Assembly: GCA_965205045.1 (NCBI GenBank)
Contig: OZ242031.1
Location: forward strand, 3,162,001-3,226,000
From: UBA6522 sp965205045
GTDB taxonomy: Bacteria; Pseudomonadota; Gammaproteobacteria; Steroidobacterales; Rariloculaceae
Direction: 5' to 3'
DNA: 64,000 nt
Below, piece after piece: positions 27,073 to 38,175 of the stretch. Each line of letters starts with the position of its first letter. Within the stretch, counting starts at the first letter, position 1. Below the pieces are notes generated by a model. It saw only the letters and a list, made by a program, of their open reading frames with translations. It had not been told where the DNA came from and did not search any database. Position numbers and translations under genes: made by a program.

Positions 27073-30000
27073 CACAGTTCCTCCAGCGGATGTTCTTCCA
27101 GCAACGCCGCGACATCGTACAAGCCCGTTTGCGAGCGGGCAGCTTCGCGCACCTGCCGGACCGTCTCGGCGCTTACCATGCCGTCCGGGCCGGAATTGGA
27201 CCCGGCGCCCACCCGGCCGAACCGCATGCGTACGTAGGTCAGCACGTCGGCCATTTCCTCATCGCTCAACAGCCCCTCAAAACCGGTCATGGGCGGGACG
27301 CCGCTGGACGAATCGTACGTCCGGTCACCCACCTGCATCGGACCGTAGACCCCTTTGAGTGTCAGTTTGATCAGCCGTTCGACGTCACCCGCGACCCAGG
27401 CGGTTCTTCCAAGCGGCGGATAGATATTCTGCATCGCCCCGGCGCCGTCTTCACCGTGACAGGACGCGCAGTGGCCTTCACGGTTGTAGATTTCCTCCCC
27501 CCTCAGATAGGCTGCCAGGTCTTCGGCCCGGAGATTGATCGCCTCGGGCGTCCGGCTGATCTCTTCCTCGTACAGCGCCAGGTCTCCGGCCAGATAGCTC
27601 GCGGCCGCCGGGTTGTCCGCGAGATCGACACGGCCGGCAGCGTGCAACGCGCGGATGTTGCCGTCGAGTACCCGCAATACGTCTTCATAGGCGCGCCCCA
27701 TCCAGCGCGTGACCGGTTGCTTGAGGCCTTCCAGCGCAACCTGCGCGCCATCGGCGCCGTCGAGCCACGAACCGGCGACGACCGCCTCGAGCCGAACCCT
27801 CGGGTGGGGATCGCGCACCGCCTGCCGCATCATGTCCAGGTGGCCGGGCACCTGCCGCCACGCGTAGCGCAACACGCGGACCGCGGCGGCTCGCGCGCGA
27901 AAATCCCGCGCGCCGAGCAATCGTTCGAGCAACTCGATATCGACCCGGCCCTGTGCCCAACTGACCCATAGCCCTTCCAGCACCAGGCGTTCGTAATCCG
28001 GATCGTCCGTCGGCAGCCCGGCGACCCACTCGCGCATGGCCGGAAGGACCTGTTCGGCCGGGCGGCCCCTCAGCTCGCGCCGGGACCGGTAGCGACTCCG
28101 GTATTCGGGCAGGGTCAGGTTGTCCAGCAATTCGCCGACGGGAGCGCCCGCCACCGTCGCCGGCGTGACGAGATCGCGGCCCGGGTAGGTCACCCGGTAG
28201 ATCCGGCCGTGATCGTGGTCCCGGTTCGGGTCCCGTGCCGAATGCTGCATGTGGCCGATCAGGGGATTGTGCCAGTCGATGAGGGACAGGGATCCGTCCG
28301 GCGCCGTTTCGATCGCAACGGGTCTGAAGTTCGAATCCGACGAGACGACGAGATCCTGGCGCGGCTCGCCCGTGTAACCTGCGCCGTCGTCCACCACCGC
28401 ATGCTGCTTGGTGCCGAGAAAACCGATCGTGTTGTTGACCAGGTAATCGCCCTGGAATCGATCCGGGAAATGACGGGAGGAAATGAATTCGCTGCCTGCG
28501 GTCGGCCGAACCCGCTGCGTCGTGAACTGCGCGTACTTGGTGGTCTTGCCGCCGTGCAGCGTTCTGGCCGACAGCGGCAGGCCCCACCAGTTGTCCCCCG
28601 GCGAGGCATCGGCGACGAACGGTTGGTCCCACTCGTCGAACACGAATCCCCAGGGATTGGAGAAAGAAGTCTGGATAAAGCGCTCCAGGCGCCAGGTTGC
28701 GGGGTCGAATCGCCACACCCCACCGTCGACGCCCCGTTGCGGGCCGTAAGGCGTCTCGACCTGGGAGTGCAGAAACACTCCCTCGCTCATGTAGATGGCG
28801 CCCGACGCATCGGCCGCGAACGCGGAGATCGCGTGGTGCGAATCGTGGGAATCGAATCCGTGCAGCAGGATTTCCCGGCGATCGGCCCTGTCGTCACCGT
28901 CATCGTCGGCCAGCAACACCAGGTTGGGCTGCTGGGCGAGGTAGACGCCTTCGGGTGCGAGCTCGAATCCGAACGGGAGGTGAAGCCGGTCGGCGAACAC
29001 CGAGACCCTGTCCGCCCGGCCATCGCGGTCCGCGTCCTCCAAAATCAGGAGCTTGTCGTCGGGTTTGTCGTCGCCGGGGCGCCAATGGGGGTACGACGGT
29101 GCGACCGCAACCCAGAGACGGCCGCGGTTATCGAATGACATCTGCACCGGATTGCGCAGTTCGGGAAACTCGGACTCGGAAGCGAACAAGTCGATCTCGA
29201 ATCCTTCGGGAAGCTCGAACCTCTCGATCGCACGCTGCACGTCGAGAAATTCGATGGGCAGATTGAAATTGGTCTCGATGTCCGAAAGCACCAGCGTCTG
29301 CGTCTCATCATCCACCGGCGCAGCGTCGGCCCCTTGCGCCAGTTCGTGAACGCGGGCGTCCCGCAACGCCGTCATCTGGCGGATCTTGAGGATCTCCTCC
29401 GGGTAGTTCTCCACGCCGAACGGTTCGACGCGCCGTCCGTAGACGTGGACGTCGTTCAACATTCCGTAGTCGTTGAGCCAGTGCCAGTTCTTGTCCTTGA
29501 CCGCATCGTAGAGCGGACCTGAGCCGGAATTGGCCGCCGAGGCATCCGCGCCGTACACGGCGGAGCGGAGAAGGGTGGCGAATACCCGGTACCCTTCATC
29601 GGTCAGGCTGAATCCGTTGATGGTCAGCGGCGAATCGGTGAGTTCGTAGCGGCTCAGCATGGGCGAGAAGACGTCGACAAACTCCACGTCCATGTCACTT
29701 GCGACCGCGGCGATCACCTCCGTATAGGCCGAAAGGCGTTCGTTCTCGCGGACCCCGTCCGGAAGCGCCACGGATTCCGACAGGTCCTCGAATGGAATCG
29801 GCGAAACCAGAATCAGCCGGGGCGGCGACTCGCCGTTGTACGACCGGGACAGCGTGTGCTCGGCAAAGGCGGCAAGCTCGGCGCGAAAGTTCGCAAGTCC
29901 CGGTTCGCCTTCAAAGGACTCGTTGAACCCGAAGAACGCGAATATCGTGTCGGCCCGAAGCTCGGACAGCCAGTCATCGGGGCTCGGGAACTGTCCCGCG

Positions 30001-30299
30001 CCCCGATGCAGCACTTCGGGGTGGAACCGTTCGGCGCCCGGAAACGCCCACGGTGTTTCGCGCGACGCACGGGGGCGGAACCCCGGGGTATCGCCGGGGC
30101 GGCCCAGATTTCTCAGCACCACCCCCGCATCCGGGAATTGCCGGTGCAGTTGGGTCTCGAAATGCGGAAAGTACTGCATCCGATGAGCGAGGCCATTTCC
30201 GATGAGCACGATTCGCTCGCCCGGTGCCGGCTCTTCGGCATGAGTCCAGGCTGCGGCGCAGAGGGCTGCGACCAGTGCCAATCGCTTGGTGGGGGACAA
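27072..30299 (-). CDS. SGNH-hydrolase / beta-propeller / PVC-type cytochrome c fusion
   Basis: A 1075-residue exported protein starting at a TTG (no better start visible). Order: signal peptide; SGNH/GDSL-type domain (residues about 28-250; IVLIGNGLAHRM, FFGFNES); membrane-bound-dehydrogenase beta-propeller (about 360-700; NPVQMSFDNRGRLWVAV); HEAT-like repeats (about 730-890); and a C-terminal heme-binding domain C944-ASC947-H948. The propeller and PVC-type cytochrome architecture is common in sugar- and sulfate-rich polymer specialists and is thought to oxidise carbohydrates. The N-terminal SGNH module may deacylate the substrate. It is coupled to ThuA. Confidence 0.8.
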   Translation of the reverse strand: MSPTKRLALVAALCAAAWTHAEEPAPGERIVLIGNGLAHRMQYFPHFETQLHRQFPDAGVVLRNLGRPGDTPGFRPRASRETPWAFPGAERFHPEVLHRGAGQFPSPDDWLSELRADTIFAFFGFNESFEGEPGLANFRAELAAFAEHTLSRSYNGESPPRLILVSPIPFEDLSESVALPDGVRENERLSAYTEVIAAVASDMDVEFVDVFSPMLSRYELTDSPLTINGFSLTDEGYRVFATLLRSAVYGADASAANSGSGPLYDAVKDKNWHWLNDYGMLNDVHVYGRRVEPFGVENYPEEILKIRQMTALRDARVHELAQGADAAPVDDETQTLVLSDIETNFNLPIEFLDVQRAIERFELPEGFEIDLFASESEFPELRNPVQMSFDNRGRLWVAVAPSYPHWRPGDDKPDDKLLILEDADRDGRADRVSVFADRLHLPFGFELAPEGVYLAQQPNLVLLADDDGDDRADRREILLHGFDSHDSHHAISAFAADASGAIYMSEGVFLHSQVETPYGPQRGVDGGVWRFDPATWRLERFIQTSFSNPWGFVFDEWDQPFVADASPGDNWWGLPLSARTLHGGKTTKYAQFTTQRVRPTAGSEFISSRHFPDRFQGDYLVNNTIGFLGTKQHAVVDDGAGYTGEPRQDLVVSSDSNFRPVAIETAPDGSLSLIDWHNPLIGHMQHSARDPNRDHDHGRIYRVTYPGRDLVTPATVAGAPVGELLDNLTLPEYRSRYRSRRELRGRPAEQVLPAMREWVAGLPTDDPDYERLVLEGLWVSWAQGRVDIELLERLLGARDFRARAAAVRVLRYAWRQVPGHLDMMRQAVRDPHPRVRLEAVVAGSWLDGADGAQVALEGLKQPVTRWMGRAYEDVLRVLDGNIRALHAAGRVDLADNPAAASYLAGDLALYEEEISRTPEAINLRAEDLAAYLRGEEIYNREGHCASCHGEDGAGAMQNIYPPLGRTAWVAGDVERLIKLTLKGVYGPMQVGDRTYDSSSGVPPMTGFEGLLSDEEMADVLTYVRMRFGRVGAGSNSGPDGMVSAETVRQVREAARSQTGLYDVAALLEEHPLEEL

Positions 30300-30305
30300 T
30301 TCGGA

Positions 30306-32006
30306 TCAGCCGGAGAACAGTCTGCCGACTTCGGCGTAGGGATACTCCCCGTCGTAGCGCCCGGGGACCGGCAGGTAGACTCGTTCGACGGTCATGCCGA
30401 TTTCAGACGTGTAGTAACCGGTGACCGTAAGCTGTTTGACGGTGTCGAAGAAGGTGTCGCCGGCGCCGTCGAGCTGCCGTTGCTCCGCCAGCGAGATGAT
30501 CGCGTCCTGTTGGTTCGGGGCAAGACCGGCAAACGGTGCACCGTACTGTTCCACGGCCTGTGCGTCGGCGGCCTGCTCGACGATGTCCGTCACCATACGG
30601 GCTTCGTTCTGCCGCCATTCGACATCGAACTGCATCTGGGGGATGCCGAAGCGATCGACGGCCGTTTCCGAGAGCCGCATGCGATTATCGCGATAGGGCA
30701 GCACTTCGCCGAATCCGTAGAGGGAGGCTTCCCAGGGGCCCGGCACGCGCAGGCGCTGTTTCAGGCCGGCGCCGAAACCGCTGCTGTCCCGTGGCGGGCT
30801 GCGTCCCGCTCCGCCCTGGTAGCCGTAGCCGCGCACGAAATCCAGCGCGGATTCCTCACCCGGAAGGTTGCGGAAGCGCGGAATGTAGATGCCGTTGGGC
30901 CTGCGCCCGTACAGGACGTACTCCTCGAACTGCCCGTGCAGGGTACCGGTTGCGCCGACCGCGAAGATATGGTCGATGACGTAGCGCCCGAGTACGTCGT
31001 GGTGGTTGCCCAGGCCGTTCGGCATGGCCTCGCTCCTGGAGTTCAGAAGTATCTGGGTGCTGGGAATGCACGATGCGCACAGAAAAACGAGCCGGGCCCG
31101 ATAGACCGTGCGCTCACGGGTCCGTGCATCGACAACCCGCACGCCGGTTACCCGCTGCTCCGCCGCGTCATACTCGAGCGATTCGACGACGCGGTCGCCT
31201 TCAAGGGTGAGGTTGCCGGTGGCCCGGGCCATGGGCAGCGTGACGGCCTGGGTCGAGAAATACGCACCGTACGAGCACCCACGATGGCACTGATTGCGGT
31301 ACTGACAGCGCGTTCGGCCCTGTTCCGGCATGTCCCGGGTCAGGTTGGCCACGCGCCCGATCGTGAGCACGCGGCCGTCGAACTCGCGTGCGAGCACATC
31401 GCGCAACCGCCGTTCACCGATGTTGAGCGGCATGGGCGGCTGAAACTCGCTGTCGGGAAGCTGCTCCAGGCCGAGCGCCTCGCCGCTGATGCCGACGGTC
31501 TTCTCGACGTAGCTGTACCAGGGCTCGATATCGTCGTAGCGGATGGGCCAGTCGATGCCGTGCCCGTCCGCCCGGTTGGCCTCGAAGTCCTGCTTCGACC
31601 AGCGGTAGGACTGGCGTCCCCAGACCAGCGACTTGCCGCCGACGGCTGCCGGACGTACCCAGTCAAACGGTTTGTTCTCGTCGTAAACGTAGGGGTGTTC
31701 TTCGTCCGTCGCGTAGAATGTGTGGTTGTCCGGGCCCGCAGTGTAGTTTCGGCTGTATTGCTGCTGCATTCCGGGCGGCCAATTGTTCCGGTACGGCAAC
31801 TCGAAGGCGCCGCGACCCTCGGTCGGGTAGTCCTGCCGGTGTTCGACCATCCGGCCGCGATCGAGCATGAGGGTATTCAGGCCGGCTTCGCACAGCTCCT
31901 TCGCGGCCCAGCCCCCGGTAACGCCCGAACCGATTACGATCGCGTCGAACTCCACGCTTTCCGGAAACCCGTGTGCTTGCGGAAACCGGTCGTAGTATAT
32001 TTCCAT
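30306..32006 (-). pseudogene. GMC oxidoreductase fused in frame to the tail of gluconate 2-dehydrogenase subunit 3
   Basis: A 566-residue ORF. Residues 1 to about 475 are a GMC FAD oxidoreductase: dinucleotide motif IVIGSGVTGGWAAKE, GGKSLVWGRQSYRW and CQYRNQCHRGCSYGAY. The usual C-terminal GMC part (flavin-proximal HEMGGARMG block and catalytic His/Asn) is missing. At about residues 477-490 (nt about 30539-30577) the sequence turns into the C-terminal part of a gluconate 2-dehydrogenase subunit 3 (QQDAIISLAEQRQL, then GYYTSEIGMT and LPVPGRYDGEYP). The simplest explanation is a deletion removing the end of one operon gene and the start of the next. The chimera lacks the catalytic core. Confidence 0.8.
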
Positions 32007-32077
32007 CCTTCACCGGCATGCCAATTGAAGAAAAAACCGGAACTGCACGGGGCGGCTCCAAAATCAGGGCAAGAACC

Positions 32078-32830
32078 ATGAACGATTTCTGTTTCCGGAT
32101 AAGTTGCGCGACGTTCTGTTTCAGTCTGGCCGCGCTTGCCTTTGCTCAGGAGGCCCCTCGCGGCAATCCAGCGGATACCGAGGTCTGGGAGCCCGAACCC
32201 GTCGCGGTGGCGCCGGGCACGGGCGGCGCGCCACCCTCGGACGCGATCGTCCTCTTTGACGGTACCGGTCTCGACCGGTGGCAGCACAGGGACGGCAGCG
32301 ACGTGCAATGGTCGCTCGAGGATGGGGCGGTCACGGTCGTGCGCGGCACCGGCGACATCGTCACCAGGGATTCCTTCGGCGACATCCAGTTGCACGTGGA
32401 ATGGCGGACCCCGGCGATCATCGAAGGGGAAGGCCAGGGACGCGGCAACAGCGGCATCATCATCCAGCATCGCTACGAGGTCCAGGTGCTCGATTCCTAC
32501 GAAAACCGCACCTATTCGAACGGCCAGGCGGCGAGCATCTACAAGCAGCACATTCCCGAGGTCAACGCGAGCCGCCCGCCCGGTGAGTGGCAGTCGTACG
32601 ATATTTTCTTCACGGCGCCCCGTTTCGCGGACGACGGCAGCCTGACGACACCGGCCCACGTGACCGTGGTGCACAACGGTGTCCTGGTACAGAATCACGT
32701 GGAAATTGCCGGTTCCTCGCGCTTCATCGGCGAGCCGTCTTACGAACCGCACCCACTTGAACAACCCCTGCAGTTGCAGGATCACGCCAATCCCGTGAGT
32801 TTCCGAAACATCTGGATACGCGAGCTGTAG
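32078..32830 (+). CDS. DUF1080 / 3-keto-disaccharide hydrolase family protein
   Basis: A 250-residue secreted protein starting at ATG 32078 (AGGG about 9 nt upstream). The signal peptide ends near AFAQ. The lectin-like jelly-roll shows AIVLFDGTGLDRWQ, GRGNSGIIIQHRYEVQVLDS and YKQHIP, hallmarks of DUF1080. The family is implicated in hydrolysis of 3-keto-glycosides made by GMC or Gfo/Idh/MocA oxidoreductases. It lies divergently from the GMC chimera with a 71-nt shared promoter gap, and next to a TIM-barrel isomerase gene. Confidence 0.83.
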   Translation: MNDFCFRISCATFCFSLAALAFAQEAPRGNPADTEVWEPEPVAVAPGTGGAPPSDAIVLFDGTGLDRWQHRDGSDVQWSLEDGAVTVVRGTGDIVTRDSFGDIQLHVEWRTPAIIEGEGQGRGNSGIIIQHRYEVQVLDSYENRTYSNGQAASIYKQHIPEVNASRPPGEWQSYDIFFTAPRFADDGSLTTPAHVTVVHNGVLVQNHVEIAGSSRFIGEPSYEPHPLEQPLQLQDHANPVSFRNIWIREL

Positions 32831-32837
32831 CCACTTG

Positions 32838-33746
32838 ATGATTTCGCGAAGACAACTGGTACTCGGCGCCGCCGCGGCGGCAGCCGGGACCGCCTTGCCG
32901 GGGATGTCAGCGGCCCAGGGCCGGCCGGAAAGATTCGGAATGAAGTTCGCCCCGCACCCGGACATGTTCGCGGGAGTAGCGGGCGACGATTACATTGCGC
33001 AACTGGAGTTCTCGGCGGAGCAGGGATTCCACGCCTGGGAGGACAACCGGTTCAAGGACCGCGAGGTGGCGGAGCAGGAGCGCTATGGACAGGAGATGGC
33101 CGACCTGGGCATCACCATGGGCGTATTCGTAGCCTCGGGGAACCTGGACGAGGTGACGCTTGCTTCCGGAGACAGTGGCGAACTCGAAAGGTTTCTCGCG
33201 CAGATCCGGCAGGCGGTCGACGTCGCCGGGCGCGCCAATGCGACCTGGATGACCGTCGCACCCGGCGCTTACGATCTCAAGCTGCCGCACGGGTACCAGA
33301 TGGCCAACGTGGTGGAGGGTCTGCGGCGCGGCGCCGAGATTTTCGAGCCCCACGGCCTCGTCATGGTTCTGGAGCCGCTGAATCGGCTGACCGATCACCC
33401 GCACGCGTTTCTCACCCATATCCACCAGGCGTACGAACTGTGTGTCGCCGTGGACAGCCGCGCCTGCAAGATCCTCTTCGACATGTATCACCAGCAGATC
33501 ACCGAAGGGAACATCATCCCCAACATCGACATGGCGTGGGAGCACATCGCGTATTTCCAGGTCGGCGACAATCCCGGCCGCGGGGCGCCGACGACCGGGG
33601 AGATGAACTACCGCAACATCTTCGAACACATCAAGGGGAAGGACGGGAACATGGTGCTCGGCATGGAGCATCTGCCGTGGCGCTCGACATCGGAACAGGA
33701 AGTATGGGATCTGATCGCCGCGTATCGCCAGGTCGATCCCGCGTAA
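32838..33746 (+). CDS. Tat-exported TIM-barrel sugar isomerase/epimerase
   Basis: A 302-residue protein. The ATG at 32838 is preferred over the in-frame TTG at 32835. A twin-arginine-like signal SRRQLVLGAAAAAAG is cut near SAAQ. The xylose-isomerase-like barrel has metal ligands consistent with VLEPLNR (Glu), ILFDMYHQQ (Asp/His) and GMEHLPW (Glu), and is nearest hydroxypyruvate isomerase-type proteins. It begins 7 nt after the DUF1080 gene, so it is likely in the same operon and would act on ketosugar intermediates in the periplasm. The substrate is unknown. Confidence 0.8.
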   Translation: MISRRQLVLGAAAAAAGTALPGMSAAQGRPERFGMKFAPHPDMFAGVAGDDYIAQLEFSAEQGFHAWEDNRFKDREVAEQERYGQEMADLGITMGVFVASGNLDEVTLASGDSGELERFLAQIRQAVDVAGRANATWMTVAPGAYDLKLPHGYQMANVVEGLRRGAEIFEPHGLVMVLEPLNRLTDHPHAFLTHIHQAYELCVAVDSRACKILFDMYHQQITEGNIIPNIDMAWEHIAYFQVGDNPGRGAPTTGEMNYRNIFEHIKGKDGNMVLGMEHLPWRSTSEQEVWDLIAAYRQVDPA

Positions 33747-33764
33747 CCGGCAAGTGAGAATGCG

Positions 33765-34934
33765 ATGGCAATGAGCAGGAGAGTCCGCATGGGTATGGTC
33801 GGCGGCGGCGCCGGCGCGTTCATCGGCGACGTGCACCGCAAGGCCGCGGCCCTGGATGGGCAGATCGAACTCGTGTGCGGCGCGTTCAGCCGTTCCGCGG
33901 AGAACTCCAGTGAGACGGGCAAGTCCCTGTTTCTCGATCCACGGCGGGCATACGATTCCTGGCAGGAAATGCTCGACCGGGAGCGCCAGCGTCCCGCGGA
34001 CGGGCGCATGGAGCTGGTCTCCATCGTCACTCCGAACGATGTCCACCTGCCAATCGCCAGGGCGGCGCTTGAGGCCGGGTATCACGTGATTTCCGACAAG
34101 CCCGCGACTCGGGACCTGGCCGAAGCCCTCGAACTCAAGTCGGCTGTAGAGTCGGCGGATGGGCTTTACGGACTGACCCACACCTACCTGGGCTACCCGC
34201 TCGTCAAGGAAGCCCGTGATCTGGTTGCGCAGGGCGAGTTGGGCATACTCAGAAAGATCTACGTGGAATACCCCCAGGGCTGGTTGTCGACGCTGCTGGA
34301 GGCGACGGGGCAGAAGCAGGCCGACTGGCGCACCGATCCTGAGCGGTCAGGCCCATCCGGCTGCATGGGCGATATCGGCACCCATGCCGCGACGCTGGCC
34401 GAGTACATTACCGGCGATCTCATCGCCGAGGTGTGCGCGGATCTGACGATCTTTGTCGAGGGCCGCAGGCTGGACGACGATGGCGCTGTGCTCTTCCGGA
34501 CCGAGGGCGGCGCGAAGGGCGTGCTGACGGCCAGCCAGGTCTGCAGCGGCGAGGAGAACAACCTCAATATCCGGGTGTACGGCGAATCGGGCGGGCTGGA
34601 ATGGCACCAGCAGGAGCCGAACACGCTGTGGCTGAAGCGACAGGGCGAGCCGGCGCGCAGGCTGCGCGCCGGCGTCGATCAGGGCTACCTGAGCGCTGCC
34701 GCCCACGCGCACATGCGCACACCGAGCGGCCATCCCGAAGGCTACTTCGAGGCCTTCGCCAACATCTACCGCAACTTCGCCTGCGCCGTCGCCGCGCACG
34801 AGGCCGGCGAGGCGCACGACCCTCTCCACGACTATCCCACGATCGACGAGGGCGTCTCCGGACTCGCGTTCATCGACGCGATCATCCGCAATGACCGGTC
34901 GGGCGAGAAGTGGACGAAAGTGTCGCGGGAATGA
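33765..34934 (+). CDS. Gfo/Idh/MocA-family oxidoreductase
   Basis: A 389-residue cytoplasmic NAD(P)-dependent dehydrogenase. The Rossmann motif is GMVGGGAGAFIGDVH (residues about 9-24), the family signature SDKPATRDLAEALEL lies around 110-125, and the substrate-side block is GDIGTHAATLAEYI. Such enzymes oxidise or epimerise inositols, sugars or glucosides, often at C3. It follows the TIM-barrel gene by 18 nt in the same operon. The product could be the 3-keto substrate of the DUF1080 hydrolase, which is inference. Confidence 0.87.
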   Translation: MAMSRRVRMGMVGGGAGAFIGDVHRKAAALDGQIELVCGAFSRSAENSSETGKSLFLDPRRAYDSWQEMLDRERQRPADGRMELVSIVTPNDVHLPIARAALEAGYHVISDKPATRDLAEALELKSAVESADGLYGLTHTYLGYPLVKEARDLVAQGELGILRKIYVEYPQGWLSTLLEATGQKQADWRTDPERSGPSGCMGDIGTHAATLAEYITGDLIAEVCADLTIFVEGRRLDDDGAVLFRTEGGAKGVLTASQVCSGEENNLNIRVYGESGGLEWHQQEPNTLWLKRQGEPARRLRAGVDQGYLSAAAHAHMRTPSGHPEGYFEAFANIYRNFACAVAAHEAGEAHDPLHDYPTIDEGVSGLAFIDAIIRNDRSGEKWTKVSRE

Positions 34935-34980
34935 TCGCCGGGCTCCAATAACCAGCAACCGTCAATTCAGGAAGCAACAG

Positions 34981-35064
34981 ATGAATGACGATGCACGCGC
35001 GACGGATGGCTACCACTGCCGAAGGCTATTCTGGATCGGTATCATCGCACCGCTGATCGTATGA
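34981..35064 (+). pseudogene. stub of a transporter-like gene
   Basis: A 27-residue ORF with a good ribosome site (AGGAAG about 5 nt before ATG). It starts like a membrane transporter N-terminus (CRRLFWIGIIAPLIV, then stop). The open gene ends abruptly, and a short spacer with the next gene's ribosome site (GGGAGG) follows. It looks like a transporter that lost nearly all of its coding sequence, with the position (between sugar genes) fitting a permease. The family is tentative. Confidence 0.4.
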
Positions 35065-35099
35065 CTGGCGAACGGCACGATCGGACCGGGAGGTAAAGC

Positions 35100-35930
35100 A
35101 TGAATCGACGCGGCTTTGTTGCGGGTGCTGTGGCAACCGGTTTTGGCGGTGTCGTGCCACTGCGAGCTCAGGACAACGGAGGGACCGGCCTCGGCCCGGG
35201 ACTGCAGCTATACACGATTCGCCGCCTGATGCGGGACGATGTGCCTTCGGGGCTGGCGCTCGTTGCCGGCATCGGTTACCGACACGTGGAGTTCGCCGGC
35301 TACTACGGCTATCCCGCCAGTGAGTTGAGACTCATGCTCGACGACCTGGGCCTCGCGGCGCCGGCAACGCATCTTTCGCAGACCGATATGGTGGAGAACC
35401 TGGACGCCGCCATCGAGTCGGCCTTGATTCTGGGGCATCGATACCTGGTCCTGCCCGCCATCAACCCCGAATCGCGCGCCTCCCTGGATGGCTACTATCG
35501 AATGGCCGGGCAGTTCAATGCCTGGGGTGAGGCCTGCGATGGCGCCGGCCTTCGGTTCGCCTATCACAACCATGCGTTCGAATTCGAGTCCGCCGGCGCA
35601 CAGGTTCCATACGACGTGCTGCTGGACGAGACGGACCCAGCGCTGGTCGAGTTCGAGCTCGACCTGTACTGGATTCGCGCCGCAGGGCGGTCGGAACTGG
35701 AGTATTTCGAGCGCTATCCCGGCCGGTTTACGCTCTGGCACGTCAAGGACATGGACAACGGAGGCGAAATGGCCGATGTGGGCGATGGCGTCATCGAATT
35801 TGCGTCGCTATTCGACCGCAATGACACCGGCGTCCGTTACGCTTTCGTCGAGCATGACAACCCGCCCGATCCGGAAACGACAATCCGGCGCAGTTACGCA
35901 GCATTGGAGCAGATTCTGAATCGGGCGTGA
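35100..35930 (+). CDS. exported TIM-barrel sugar phosphate isomerase/epimerase-like protein
   Basis: A 276-residue protein with GGGAGG upstream of the ATG. An N-terminal RRGFVAGAVATGFGG segment is a possible Tat-type signal ending near LRAQ. The AP-endonuclease-2-like barrel shows HNHAFEFES, EFELDLYWI and HVKDMDNGG, placing metal-binding His/Asp/Glu at the expected ends of beta strands. It is the second of three isomerase-like genes here and is probably co-transcribed with the Gfo/Idh/MocA gene. The substrate is unknown. Confidence 0.8.
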   Translation: MNRRGFVAGAVATGFGGVVPLRAQDNGGTGLGPGLQLYTIRRLMRDDVPSGLALVAGIGYRHVEFAGYYGYPASELRLMLDDLGLAAPATHLSQTDMVENLDAAIESALILGHRYLVLPAINPESRASLDGYYRMAGQFNAWGEACDGAGLRFAYHNHAFEFESAGAQVPYDVLLDETDPALVEFELDLYWIRAAGRSELEYFERYPGRFTLWHVKDMDNGGEMADVGDGVIEFASLFDRNDTGVRYAFVEHDNPPDPETTIRRSYAALEQILNRA

Positions 35931-36042
35931 TCGCCGGACGGGGGGCGATCTGTAAAGCCCCGCGCGGTTTGCCGCCGGTAAGCCAACTCGGCGCACCAGC
36001 GGCGACCGCGACCGGCACGCTACCTCAGCGCATCGCGGACGA

Positions 36043-37290
<1,248 letters not shown>

Positions 37291-37368
37291 GAAATGTCTC
37301 CTTGAGTATTGATCGAATTCCCGAGTCCGAAATGTAGCTAAAGCACTGCCGGAAGAAAACAGTCCCTG

Positions 37369-38172
37369 TCAGCGATCGCTGTCCGCCGCACGGGAAAAGC
37401 GTAATCGCGTGACCACGAACAACGCCAGCGCGACCACCACAATGGAGGGGCCCGACGGAGTATCGAAATTGGCCGAAGCGAGAAGCCCTCCGGCGACTGC
37501 GACGATCCCCGCGACGGCAGCGCCAACTGCCATGCGTTCCGGACTGGAGGCGAATCGGCGAGCGGTCGCTGCAGGTATGATCAGCAGAGCGACGATCAGC
37601 AATACGCCGACGACCTTGATGGCCGCGGCGATGACCCCGGCCAGAAAGATTCCGAATATCAGCCGCGCGCGCTCCGGGTTCATGCCGGCGACCTTGGCAA
37701 GGTCGGGGCTCACGGTCGCCGCCAGCAGCGGCCGCCAGATCAGGCACAGCACGCCCAGGGCGAGCGCGCCGCCGATCCAGATCAGCGCCAGATCGGTGCG
37801 CGATACCGAGAGTATGTCCCCGAAGAGCAACGCCTGCAGGTCCATGCGCATGTTGGGAAAGAAGGAAAGGGTCACCAGGCCGACGGCGAGGCCGCCGTGG
37901 GCCAGAAGGCCCAGCAGCGTGTCCGTGGGCAGCGTGTCGCGGCGTTCGAGCCAGAACATCGCCAGCACGACCGCGGAGGCGACGACGAATATGCCGATGG
38001 TCAGATCGAAATCGAAGAGGATCGCGAGCGCCACGCCGAGCAGTGCGGAGTGGGAAATGGTTTCGCCGAAATAGGCGAGTCGGCGCCACACGATGAAGCA
38101 GCCGGCCGGCCCGGTCACGAGCGCCAGGCCGATGCCTGCCAGCAGGGCGCGAACCAGGAAATCGTCGAACAT
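37369..38172 (-). CDS. znuB: zinc ABC transporter permease ZnuB
   Basis: A 267-residue ABC-3-type permease with about 8 hydrophobic segments. GETISHSALLGVALA is the family's conserved cytoplasmic coupling region, and VVGVLLIVALLIIPAATA is the second hallmark. It forms the channel for periplasmic Zn delivered by ZnuA. Its ATG is 3 nt after the znuC stop codon, so the two are coupled. Confidence 0.92.
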   Translation of the reverse strand: MFDDFLVRALLAGIGLALVTGPAGCFIVWRRLAYFGETISHSALLGVALAILFDFDLTIGIFVVASAVVLAMFWLERRDTLPTDTLLGLLAHGGLAVGLVTLSFFPNMRMDLQALLFGDILSVSRTDLALIWIGGALALGVLCLIWRPLLAATVSPDLAKVAGMNPERARLIFGIFLAGVIAAAIKVVGVLLIVALLIIPAATARRFASSPERMAVGAAVAGIVAVAGGLLASANFDTPSGPSIVVVALALFVVTRLRFSRAADSDR

Positions 38173-38175
38173 GAC

